This document shows positions 1-11,500 of a stretch of 64,000 nucleotides of DNA, piece by piece. Under the pieces are notes generated by a model. It made no database searches. It was not told where the DNA came from and saw nothing but the letters and a program-made list of their open reading frames with translations. This DNA is from Lithospermum erythrorhizon. Taxonomy: Eukaryota > Streptophyta > Magnoliopsida > Boraginales > Boraginaceae. The position numbers and the translations under genes were made by a program. Where the stretch lies: positions 248,001-312,000 of the forward strand of contig JADFUC010000949.1 of the NCBI GenBank assembly GCA_019722365.1. Reading direction: 5' to 3'. Positions within the stretch are counted from its first letter, which is position 1, and every line of letters begins with the position of its first letter.

Positions 1-526
1 GATATTGTTTGATAAGTAAGTATATTGGGGTTAAAAAGGTCAAATGCGGATAAATTAAATTGTAATGTATCGAATCTAGGTTTTATTTTGGGAACAATAA
101 TTCGAATCTACTTCATACCTCATCTCGATTATTGTGAATCAGACATATATTTTACGAATTTACATCCACTGGATTTTATTGTATTTTTAGTGTTGTTGTT
201 ATTGCTATTGTTATTGTTGGCCACTGATCTCGATCATTTTTAAGCGAAAGCTTTGACTCCAATTTCGATTAGCCAAACATCGTTTAAACGACCATTCTTC
301 TCAAATGTAATTATTGGAGGTAAAGAGAGTATGAGAGGGGTTAAGTTTAATCTTGAGGGTTAATCGATTTTTGTTGTGGTTTACGTCAATTTTGTATTTT
401 GGAGACCGAACGAAGCATCATCGTTAATGATAGTGAAGTGAATTGGGCGCTTTCGAAAATATATGCCATGGTAGTTATATTTATTGAAATTTCAGGGAAT
501 TTGTAGGTTATATTCATTGGAATCTT
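1..526. other. 5' flank of the RER1 gene
   Basis: There is no convincing coding region here. The stretch is AT-rich and should hold the promoter and 5' leader of the RER1 gene. A pyrimidine-AG sequence about 30 bases before the RER1 start codon could be the acceptor of a 5'-UTR intron, but I could not pair it with a donor. Confidence 0.4.
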
Positions 527-1945
527 ATGGAGGGTGGTGGAGGAGATGATGCCTCAGCAGCGTCTTCGTTGAGCCAAAGGAGGCATGAGTTGTCTCAGAT
601 GTTTCAGCACTATCTGGACAAAACTACCCCACACAGTCTCTATAGATGGATTGGGACCTTCGTTTTAGCAAGCGTTTATGCTTTCAGGACCTACTATATT
701 CAAGGCTTCTACATTGTCAGCTATGGTTTGGGTATCTATATATTGAATTTGCTGATTGGATTTTTATCGCCTCTTGTTGACCCTGAGATGGAACATTCGG
801 ATGGTCCTTCCCTTCCAACCAAAGGTTCTGATGAGTTCAAGCCTTTCATCCGTCGCCTTCCTGAATTTAAGTTCTGGTAATATTTTTATTCTCATGGTAT
901 AAATGCTAATTCATTGGAATGTTTTCCACACCTTCTTTATTTACTGTAAGTTAAAAATGCAAGGATGGTGTTAATATTTGTTTCGTCACTTCTTTCAATA
1001 CTTCAGATATTGACTTCTACTATCTCAAAATTTCCGCTAAAACCTTCTAAAAAATTATCGAGGCCCGAGGCTTCTTCTGGGAGGGTTTTATGTTATTAAT
1101 AGTTAAGTTTCTTTTGAATGTGCTGTTTATGATTTGGTTAGTTCTATATATTCATTTGTGTGGCTGAATATTCCCTCTAAAGATAGTACTGGTTTAGTAT
1201 AAGTAGAGTTTGTGAAAGAACTCATGCATCTGATCTTCCATAGTATACATGCTCCTTGACGAGTTTTGTGTACCGAGAAGAATTCCCCATACTAGGTGGC
1301 TGTGATTGCTCCATTTAATACCATTCATTTAGGTACGCGCTTCTTATTCCGATGGGTCTAGCAATTATGGATGCTTATTCCTTGTAATTTACTAGATTGT
1401 ATTGCTCTGTTGGTCTACTATTACTATCTCGAGCTTCTGCGTGTTTACAAGATAATGAAAGTGGTTCTGTTCACATGTTCAGAATCCTTTTCCATTTATG
1501 TATTCCAGCTGGTAGAATCATTCCCTGAGATTTTTATTGGTGTTTTTTATGATTTCAGGTATGCAATCACGAAGGCTTTCTTTGTAGCCTTTGCTATGAC
1601 CTTCTTTTCTATTTTTGATGTCCCTGTCTTTTGGCCCATACTGTTGTGCTATTGGATTGTCCTTTTTGTCCTTACCATGAAGCGCCAAATTATGCACATG
1701 ATCAAATACAAATATGTCCCCTTCAACCTGGGCAAGCAGGTAATGCAATCTAGTTTGTGCCATTCTATCTACAGCTGCTCCACCTTTCCTCATCTATCAG
1801 ATGCTATGGTGTTATTTTAGAGGCCCTTTACTGATATCTGAATCTTATTTGATACTTATTTTTCCTGAGCTGGGTTTATGTTTTGCAACAGAAATATGGT
1901 AAGAAGAGGCCTTCTGCGGGTTCAAGCAGCCCTCGTGCAGACTAA
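527..1945 (+). CDS. RER1: RER1 family protein (ER retention receptor)
   Basis: RER1 is a Golgi membrane protein that returns escaped ER membrane proteins to the ER in COPI vesicles. I read three exons: 527-876, 1559-1739 and 1892-1945, giving about 194 residues, the usual RER1 length. The first exon carries the hallmarks [10 protein letters not shown] and EFKFW; the second carries [24 protein letters not shown] and MIKYKYVPF; the third supplies the basic tail [11 protein letters not shown]. Splicing at TTCTG/GT and CAG/GT rebuilds the conserved FWYAITKAF in phase. Four membrane segments are expected from the family. The start is the first ATG, followed by an acidic, glycine-rich leader typical of plant RER1. 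I see no lesion. Confidence 0.95.
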
Positions 1946-3347
1946 TCTGTGGCATGGTTTGGAAACGGGGTTGATGAACAGATAAGGAAGGTGAGGAGGT
2001 GACACAAGGCAAGGGATTGGCAGAAGAAGTTTTTAGCTAGAGCGATTTCTATTTACAAATTTATATAGAACCTAAACATGGAACGAAGTTACCAACTTGT
2101 AGTTCATTGTGCACTATGTTGTTATGGGAGTCCTGAACTCATTCATAATTTCAGTTAGCCTCTTTAGTTATTGCTCCAACGCAAACTATATTTTCAGTAT
2201 CAAATCATTCCCTTCGATACATTCTTGTGAAAGATTGAATGGAGAATTTGTCAAAATATTTGAAGGGTCTTTTCATCCAACAATAAGTTTTTGGTTTTAT
2301 ACCTTGGAAGTCTTATTTTTAGGCATAAAAGTACAAATACAAACAAGTTTTCGATTGAACGAAATGCAAGTGAATGTGAGAGGTTATATGATCATAACAT
2401 CAAAGGCTCCAGGCTAAAACTCATTTGCTCCTAAACTATTGACTAGTGGTCAATTTGGCGGTCAAATTAGAGATTGAAGTAATGTTAACGTTCAATTTGA
2501 GGATTTCATGAAGGGCAAAATTGTTATTTCACTACAAAAGTTACTATTGTGGTGTATGTATAGTGTTGCCCATTGACCATCATCAATCACCACCACCTTG
2601 ATCACCAGTCGGAATCCGTCCCAATGAGTATCTTAAATTTTTAATTGGTGACACACCAATAAGGATTCAATACATATTCAATTTATAAAAATAGAAGTAA
2701 CTTGTAATTTTAAATAATCAATTAAATGTTAGAAAATGAGGGTTTGGTGGGCAAATTGAATTATTTTTGATGGGCCAAATATTTGTCCGTAAACACGTGG
2801 GTCGTCCACTTGAGAGTCGTGGATTTCTTGCCGCTAAAGTTTCAATTTCTTCATCCTTTTGGTGCCAAAACCAATCATCCTTATTTTAAGGCATTCCCTA
2901 ATTACTTTCATTATTATAATTTAATTTGCAATAAGCTACTTCTGTTTGAGGTATAATCCAATTTATGAAATTCCATTTGTAATTTTTGATGTGATATAAT
3001 CTAATTGAATTTATCATGTTTAATTGCATCACAATTATTGATTATAGTCAAAACAAGTCTAGTAATTACAACCTACTTGCGCTATGTCTATTTCGTTTAT
3101 AGATTTGTATATCAAAACATAATATTTCAACTATTAACACGATAATTTGATTGAAATCAAAGTTATGTGTTATAGCTTTATTTTGTGTGTTGAAGAAATA
3201 GTAAAGTTGTTAAATAACAGCAGAGGGAGAGTCGAAATGATTGGTGGATCCTTTGAACGGGAATAAGTCTCGTATCATATGCTGTATAATCTGTTTGTTC
3301 GATTCCAGTTTGGTTTTGATAATGATTAGTACGACGCTCAGATATCC
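1946..3347. other. RER1 3' region and intergenic DNA
   Basis: The first few hundred bases should hold the RER1 3' UTR. The rest is AT-rich with no supported gene. A run of CAT/CAC repeats near 2578-2605 is simple sequence. Confidence 0.4.
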
Positions 3348-3671
3348 ATGGATTCTGGAAAAAGCCAACAAACATCCGCTGCAGCAATGGCTCCATGCCG
3401 AAAGAAGAAGAGTGAGCAAGCCACATTTTTGGAAGATGTAAAGGATCACATTGATGAATTTATCCATGCTTCCATGGATGAACATAAAACTTGCTTTAAG
3501 AAGACCATCGGAAAGGTTAGCTATCCTTCATTCCTTCTCTAATGTTTAACAGTTACGATCTAATGTTTTATTTGTTTTCAGATGTTTTCAATGTCAAAAT
3601 CCGTGGCAGAAAGAGAAGCTGATACAGGAGTTGAAAGTTCATTGCCTCTCCGAACATCACTGTCTGAGTAA
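3348..3671 (+). CDS. Small conserved plant protein of unknown function
   Basis: Two exons, 3348-3515 and 3582-3671, join in phase 0 to give a protein of about 85 residues. It is hydrophilic, with a basic patch PCRKKKSEQ, then FLEDVKDHIDEFIHASMDEH and CFKKTIGKMFSMSK, then an acidic stretch and a conserved-looking end PLRTSLSE. I recall a family of short plant proteins with the same core (basic KKSE, then DHIDEF and SMDEH) and the same ending, with no known function. There is no signal peptide or membrane segment. The intron is short (66 bases), with GT and TTTTCAG ends. The match to a remembered family and the clean splice support a real gene, but no role can be assigned. Confidence 0.7.
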
Positions 3672-4645
3672 GATGGCTGCCGTTATGGTCGAGTGGTCTG
3701 TTGGACTAGGATAGACTGTCATCTGGAGGATAGTCTACGTATCTAAATAAAATACACTCTATATCCATGTTAGTTAAGTACTCTTGGTTTATATTTTATG
3801 TTCCTCCATATAGTTGAGTAACTTTCTAATTCTGAAATGATCTAAAGTGTTTAGATATCTCTATTTTCTTCTGTTATATATGATAATTTCATTTTCTCTA
3901 CAAGAGCAAAGAAACGCCTACTTCTACAACTATAGAAGCTCAATTTTGAGATTAATTCATTACCTGAAATGCAACCCACACATTAGAGCTCGTGTTTGGA
4001 AAGCTATCAATTTCTTGAGTTATGTTTTGCTAATGCCCTAATGAAGTTTCCTTTTTTACATTACTGCTGCTTTTATTGAAGATTTTTTTAGATAGGAATA
4101 ATAATATTTGTTGTTTTTTTTCCCGTCCTGAAAGTGGGTTGAGTTAGGTTCTAATAGAAACTATACAATAGTTGAAATCTTGCATATGAATGTGGTTCAC
4201 TAGCAAGATGTAAGATTTAATGAATTAGCAAATTATGATTGACATCTTGTATGGGCATGTAGCATAAGAAGCACTGGTTTAAGGGCAATAGGTGTCCAAG
4301 TTTTGGTTTACAGTTTTGTTTGAAATGGCAGAACTTCATCCCAAAATATAGGATGGATTTCACCACTCAATTGAGTTTAAAAACCAGTCTCCAGTTAATG
4401 CAAAGAAAGAAGCGTTGATAAACTAATATTCATCTCATTAGGTTCCTTTTATAGACTGACATTGAAGGGGAGGAATTTATGTGTTCCCTCGGTTCTTTCA
4501 TAGATATGAAGGATCCTCCAGAATCGCACTTAGATGACAAATTGTGCAGAACATATACACTTAACTGATGCATTATTAGAACTTAATGTTGATTCTAGTA
4601 TCAGATAAGCAACCCACTTTTCTTCATCTTTATTCGCTTCAAATA
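3672..4645. other. Intergenic DNA, no gene seen
   Basis: AT-rich sequence between a + strand gene and a - strand gene, expected to hold both 3' UTRs. I see no conserved coding segment. Confidence 0.35.
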
Positions 4646-5297
4646 TCAGTGGAGCCTAATTTTTTTCATCCTGCATATGTAAAACAATTCATGGTAAGAG
4701 TATGTAGTATATACGTAGTCGAATGACACAATAACTTCATGGAACAAAAATTTGCAGTACATAAGTTCAAGATTTAGTTAATTCTCTTTTCATTTGTAGT
4801 GTAGAAGATGTCGATGAACTTCCATGAAAATGTTTAACTTGTCTTGGTTTAACTGTTTCTCAAAGGTTGCATTCGTATAGTTCACAATTTGGAATAGTAG
4901 TTTGTTTGTTAGAAGAGATTGTTGAGTTAATAAGGAGGAAAAAGAGTGAGAATGTTGTTGAGTACTTGAGTTCAGGAGGAAAAGGAGTACATAGTACATC
5001 AACTACTCCGTATAACAAATAAAGAAAGTGAATATATAGAAGGGGAGTATTGAATGTGTTATTACCTCTGCCAGTAGTTTGATAATTTGGACAGGGGAAT
5101 TGTCCAGTTTCAATATAATGGAGATCCTCAACAAGCAATTCGTAGTGTTTTTTCACCTCTTCAGCTGTTTTCCCTCCCACTGCCTTGGCGATATTGATCC
5201 AGCGGTCTGGAGAATCCTTGTCGTAAACAGCTAAAGCCTTCTCAAAGGCTTTGTTCTGCTTAGCAGTCCATGAACCAGATGCATCACGAGAAGACAT
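4646..5297 (-). CDS. RADIALIS-like SANT/MYB protein
   Basis: This is a single-SANT-domain protein of the RADIALIS/RL group, small nuclear factors that in other plants compete with two-MYB partners. Exon 1 (5297-5066) encodes the whole domain: [57 protein letters not shown], then the family PNYQTTG motif. The start is the ATG giving [10 protein letters not shown], where RL proteins usually begin; a more upstream in-frame ATG would add an unrelated leader. The donor GAG/GTAATA is strong. The best acceptor lies near 4671, but joining there gives a stop after two codons (4666-4668), while the next frame reads MKKIRLH and stop (4646-4648), which resembles RL C-termini. The tail is therefore uncertain. 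Confidence 0.85.
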
Positions 5298-7946
5298 TAT
5301 AACAAGGAAATTGATGATAGATAATGTGATCTTATGAAGTGAGGTAACAGTACAGTGTACAAGTCTAGTGTACAAGTCTATACACTCTCAATAGAAAGAG
5401 CTGTAATAATGGGTAGTCACTGATGAGGTTCAAATGCAGGTAGCTTCTTTTATAACCTCCAGAAAGTGGTCCAAATATCTTTTTTAGGTTCTAATATTGT
5501 ACCCTAAATCTGTCTCTTTATATGATGCATTATTATTGAATTTATGGTTTGAATATATATAGATATTAGTGAGCAATAATGGATGGAAGCTCAATCTGTC
5601 CTAAGGCAACATTACTAGATGCATTAATTGAATTTATAAGCACTTTTAAATACAACATTTGATTGTAATGAGATACCGTTAAACATAAAAATAGCTTATT
5701 TCTACTTTAATTTGTAGAAGTTGACAAACATGTTTGGAAGTTGATGACAACTTACTTCCATAAACATAGATTATTTCTACGTACTATGTAGAAGTTGACA
5801 AACATATTGGGAAGTTAATGACTACTTACTTACGATTGATTTTTTAAAATGAAGTTATGTAATATAGTATCCATAAAAATATATAGCTTACTGTTCTTTT
5901 TGGTCGGTTCTTCTTTAATAATCCAATTTACATAGTCTATGGCAGACAATTCTTAATTAATTGTAGCAACATTTGATTGGAGTATTTTTTATGTTTTACG
6001 TCATCATTATTTTATTCCGGGTTGATTCTTTCGAGCAATTGAAAAGGACAAATCACGTACATTTGATACTCGGATAAATAAGTTTCAATATATCTATATT
6101 CATTCATAGTGTATGTTCGTCGTACTAAACAATAATATAATAAACCATATCTTTCCTTAATTAGCATGTGACCACACCTGAATTTCACCTAATCACGTGG
6201 TTGGTTTATTGGAGTTGCCTAAATTAATAAAACTAATTAAACTGCTAAGTAGTACTTAGAAGAAATCAGAGTACGTAGTTATTAGAGGATCATATATATG
6301 TAAGCTATTGTTTTTACGTGCCATCGACTGTATGTTATTATGCATGTAAAGTGAAAATGAAATGAATATATATAAAAATTTCCATGCAAAAGAGGAAAGA
6401 TCTTGGTACGCGTAACTTTGTCGGATGGGGAATCTCTCCATTATTGTGTTTTATTATATGCTCGCATGACGTGAATTTATTCAAAACCAATCAAATAGGG
6501 CATGGGAAAGACTGTTTGTCTTTTGTTTTCGTTTTTGGAATCTTACTTCATTTTTGTTTGCACTAAGGTCTAAGTAAAGTAATTTATCTATTAGAGCTAG
6601 TTATGATAAATTTGTCTAATTTCTCTTAATGGTGTGATTGGAACCATATGTTTTATATATGTTAAGCTCATAAACTCTATGTTGGTTAGATATATTGTAT
6701 TTTATATTACGATGCAAAATAATTCTGGTGGTTTATATATATGCCTCATGAGTCGTGATCGATCTTGATTTTAGTATCATATTGCAGTAGAAGACAGCGT
6801 AAAGTCCTATCAACAGATAAGATTCATGCAAGTGAGAAGGGGAATATCTGATCTGATATGCAACTTGAAGAACCATATAATAAAATTCATCTTGTACTAC
6901 TTCAAATGTGCTGCCAAAATTTGATAGCCAATTTAAAGGTTTGAATTGAAAAAGGGAGCAATAAATAATAATACTCATCATCCTTTCCATTTGCAAGGGA
7001 TATTTGAAGAATAATTGAGGGAGTATATGCTAGTTGGTCCATATATGATGAGAACCATAGTAGAATATGTGACAAAATTCGGTTGGCCAATTGGCGGGGG
7101 GTTGATTCAAAGAGCATTAATTCAATGGTAGGGAATAAGAAATGGTAAGTGAACAAATTTGAACGGGAAAATGATTTTAAAAGGAGGTGAAAGTGAAAAA
7201 AAATCAATTGGTGGTATATAATGCATTTGGACAGGATATAGGTAAAAGGTTGATGAGTTTAGAAAATTGGAGAGTGGTTATATATATTTGTAACTATATC
7301 TATATGTCTTTGTAGTAGGCATAATGCATGTCAAGTTTGAACCACAGATTAAGCTAATAAAAGCAATATGGGATAATGGGGAAGCTTTTCTAAGAATGAT
7401 CCATTTAAAGCTACTTATGCTATCAAGTAGAAGTCGAAGCTTTTTAAAAATGTTCAATACAATATGCCTTGCTTGCCATGCAATTCCATTGGTGAAAATA
7501 TTTATAGCTACTTTAGAATAATATTGACCTCTATCTGGACTCCAATAACTTGAAAGGAACGTTCCATGAAATTAATTGTAGCTTCTTTCTTCTATGACTC
7601 ATTTATGCTTATTTCATATTTGATCGTTGGAGGGAAAATTGTCAAAATAAAAATAAAAATCTAATCAGATAACAAAATATCAGATAAAGGCCATTGGGTA
7701 TTCCTGTATCCTCTCCGCACCGCACGTAATGACATAATAGGTAGTCATAATTTTCTAAATAAAATATAATTAATCTTATGATCTATTCTAGTTCCATGAA
7801 TTTCACCCTTTTTTCCAACCATTAAATCTAATTTATATCCAAAGTTAACATTAACACTCCACTTTTGTCATAATCATAAGCCAACATTTCCCTAATATAC
7901 ATTATCAAACTGAAGATACATTTGCATTCAATTTTATTTGTAAGTG
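5298..7946. other. Long AT-rich intergenic region
   Basis: This is the shared upstream region of the divergent SANT and CAP1 genes. No conserved protein is visible; the short open frames here are AT-rich noise. An imperfect tandem duplication lies at about 5695-5830. Confidence 0.4.
5695..5830. repeat. Imperfect tandem duplication (2 units)
   Basis: The core TGTAGAAGTTGACAAACAT followed by TTGGAAGTT or TTGGGAAGTT, then ATGAC and ACTTACT, occurs twice about 75 bases apart. The units differ by scattered substitutions, so the duplication is not recent. Confidence 0.6.
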
Positions 7947-10900
7947 ATGAATGGGAGGCTAATGCACCGGTTTAAGGCGGCCGTGTCACGACTAACCGGA
8001 CGTGGTGGTGGAGATGGTGATGGTGGTGGTAATGAATCATCAGCAGCGTGTTCTGATCCTGCAATAATCGCCTATGATGATTTGATATCAGTTAATGTAG
8101 GTAAGCTTAAGAGTGCAGCGGATAAGATAGGGGGACATGTTTCGGATGTGACTAACGTTGTAGCCGAAGCTTTCAATGTTCAGAAAGAGCTTCTTGTGAA
8201 GACCATGCAGAGTCAGGTTCATTCACTTCGTTTTCATGCATAATTATTTATTGTATATATGCATGCATGCATATTTCAGATATATAGATATCTATATATT
8301 GGTTTTTGTAGCCTTTACTTAGTCGATCAAGTAGTTTCAGATTGTGTCAGATGAATTTCGAATGAGCTTAATATATATATTGCTGAAATATGGGGAGTTA
8401 TCATTTCTAGTATGAAAATTTAGTGTTATGAATTCGGGATTGAGGTGTTTGTGCTTGTATTTTTAACTACTGTATTTATTAGGGGGCTCAATGGTTGTGG
8501 GATTATTTTGTGAGAAATTTGTTAGAGAGATTATTGTATGTGTCTCATATTGTGATTAATTTTGTTGGTTAGATTGTTGTATGTGTCTTTCTTTTCAGCT
8601 ATTGATAGTATGTTTTATTGTGATTTTGTAATGCAGAAACCTGATATGGGTGGTATAATTGAATTTCTTGAACCACTGAATGAGGTTATCATGAAGGCAG
8701 AAGGAATGAGGGAAAGAAAAAGATCTGAATTCTCAAACCACCTCAATGCTGCTGCCGACAGTCTCAGGGCACTTTTATGGATTGGATACACTGGGAAGGA
8801 TTGCGGTAAGAGTGTGTTAACTTCCTTCCTAGGCCTCAATTTGATGTTGTGTTGCTGGTGACCTTAACATCCTTCTTAGGTCTGAGCATGCCTATAGCAC
8901 ATGTGGAAGATAGTTGGCAAATGGCCGAATTTTATTCCAATAAGGTAAACTGTTTCATTTCATGACCATACAGCTTTATGGGTTCTATCTAGTGTGATAA
9001 GTTTGAATAAGATCAGGGTAACAACGGGGACATTTTCATGGTTCAGTTCTTACATTTGTATAAGATCATGGACAAAATGACCACTATGATACCTCAGCTT
9101 GCAGAATGAACATAGGGAAACAGTCTAGCCACCAATTCTGTACTTTAGGCTTGCACTGCAGTTACTTGCTTCACTGATGCCTCAAATTATTTGAAATGTA
9201 TAAGCATCGATTTCAGCTGGTAAGTCCTAATGTTTTGGTGCCCAGGTTCTTGTTGAGTTCAGAAACAAAGACGCAAACCATGTTGAGTGGGCAAAAGCCT
9301 TGAAGGAGCTATACATTTCATGTTTGAGGGATTATGTGAAGAGTCACTATCCATTGGGACCTGTATGGAGTACCACAGGGAAAGCTAATTTATCTACGCC
9401 AACGAAAGCACCTAATTCTGGTGCACCTGCTCCTCCAGCACCAGCAGCAGCACTTTTTAGTTCCAACTCTGCTCAGCCTTCACCATCACGTTCAAAGGAT
9501 GGAATGTCTGCAGTTTTCCAGGAAATAAATTCTGGAAAGCCAGTTACATCTGGTATCTTTCTTCTTTCCTCAGCTATTGTTCGGATGAACCCCTCCCCAC
9601 TCCCAGGATCAGTTAACGTGTTCCCCTCATTTATGTTGTTCCCTTCTTAACTAGCTTGATATTATCTATACTAGGATTGAGAAAAGTTACAGATGATATG
9701 AAGACAAAGAATCGTTCGGACAAAACAGGAGTTGTTCCTGTTGTGGAGAAAGAGAGCCGCTCTAGCATGCCATCTAACACTAAAACGTTGCCACCAAAAT
9801 TTGAGCTTCAAATGGGTCGCAAGTGAGTTAAGAATTTGCTCTTGTATATATCAAGTTGTTTTATGGAAACATGTGTAACCCATTGTTAAATGTTACTAAT
9901 AGATGGGCTGTTGAAAATCAAATTGGAAGGAAAGACTTAGTTGTGAATGATTGCGACTCAAAACAAACTGTTTATGTTTTTGGCTGCAAAGACTCTGTAT
10001 TGCAAATCCAAGGTATACTTCTGAAGTTATCACTACTTGTGTTCTCTCTGAAACTAAAATTTCCCAATCTATCAACATTTCGTTAGTTCTTTGGGGGCTC
10101 AATGTAAGAGTGTCATTTGCAGGAAAAATAAACAACATAACAATCGACAAATGCACCAAGACGGGGATCGTATTTAAGGTTTGTATGATTGTTCTTTTGG
10201 CAATGTTTTCATGTATTTCTGTTTACTGTGAGACCAATTTGCTTATGTTGGCTGTCAGGATGTTGTTGCAGCATGTGAGGTTGTCAACTGCAATGGTATT
10301 GATGTGCAATGCCAGGTAAGCTTTGCAATGTATTAGTTAGGACCAACACTCATGTGATGCATTTTTGTCAATGGTACTACTCTCAAATGCAACAACTAAT
10401 TGATTATTGATGTCCATAGTATACCATATGTTTTTCTGGAGACTGGTTGAAACTTGAGAATATTATTGACATAGGCCAGTGTACTTGATTATTTCATAAA
10501 GTTGATGCCATTTTTATCTTTTGTCATGTTATAGGGCTCTGCTCCTACAATTTCAGTGGACAACACATCTGGTTGCCAATTGTACTTGAGCAAGGATTCT
10601 TTGAAGGCGTCAATAACTACAGCGAAGTCAAGTGAGATCAATGTTTTTGTACCTGGAGCTAGTCCAGATGATGATTGGGTAATTTCTTTTTCATTTGAAT
10701 ATAAATGAACAATTAAGAAATGATTAATTTGGTTAAATTTATGCATGACAACAATTATAGTCTCACGAACATAAGATTTTGCATATGTTTACTGACTTCA
10801 TTTCATGCATTCTTGCATGATATTCTTCAAAGAATAAGACCCCTTCCCCTTTAGGAGCATGTTTCAAGCCGGTGTAGCTAAAAGTTGAGGCATTGCTACC

Positions 10901-11174
10901 TCTTCTGTCAGAATTAGGATTGTCTATTAATGGATTCCAATGTTAATGAATGAGAGCAAGGGTTAAATACATGAAGTTCACAAAACAGAGATGTTTCAAG
11001 CGGCAAATCAAATAAGTTAAAATTTAAAAAGGTGTATTTCTCCTTCAAATAGCCTAATCAAATATGTGGTTGTGCATTACTTTGCAGGAGCAACATTCTT
11101 TGCCACAGCAATATATTCATAAATATAAGGATGAACGATTTGTTACCAACCCAGTCTTACAGTCTGCAGGATAA
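7947..11174 (+). CDS. CAP1: Cyclase-associated protein 1 (actin regulator)
   Basis: CAP binds actin monomers, helps recharge ADP-actin and speeds cofilin-driven filament turnover in the cytosol. Ten exons keep phase throughout: 7947-8216, 8637-8805, 8880-8944, 9246-9552, 9675-9822, 9903-10012, 10123-10178, 10259-10315, 10535-10678 and 11088-11174, giving 470 residues, close to plant CAPs. The N-terminal helical domain begins MNGRLMHRFKAAVSRL and includes GIIEFLEPLNEVI and WAKALKELYISCLRDYVKSH. A Pro/Ala linker with PAPPAPAAA follows. The C-terminal beta-helix (CARP) domain has KWAVENQ, INNITIDKCTKTGIVFKDVV and SSEINVFVP, ending YKDERFVTNPVLQSAG. I saw no damaged site. It converges on the gamma-COP gene. 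Confidence 0.96.
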
Positions 11175-11491
11175 CTACAAAGATAATGCTTTGCTGCTTC
11201 AATGAGCTTTTTTAATTGTGCAAGTTATGTTTGTATATGCTATTTCGCACAGTTTGTAGAAAACTTGTGTTCTGGGTATCAGATAGAATTTATTTGAAGT
11301 AATGCTTTGACAGCTTTGTGAAACATGTCTATCATTATTCCCAAAGATCTCAGTTCCCTTTTGGTGCAATTGCAACCATTTTTAGAAGAAATTTATCTCT
11401 GGAATGGTATCCAATAATCACCCACTTACAAGTAGGGTATACTGTAGTTATGTATCAAGAAACAAGACACATCAAATGTCCAATGGTTTCA

Positions 11492-11500
11492 AAAAATATA
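11492..11500. repeat. Left 9-bp target-site duplication of the MULE-like element
   Basis: AAAAATATA directly precedes the left terminus and is repeated exactly at 13549-13557 directly after the right terminus. Nine bases is the usual duplication length for Mutator-like elements. Confidence 0.8.

Noticed and set aside
6256..7521. Several open frames of 60-100 codons on both strands
   Set aside because: AT-rich composition, no family motifs and overlapping frames of equal length; they look like chance.
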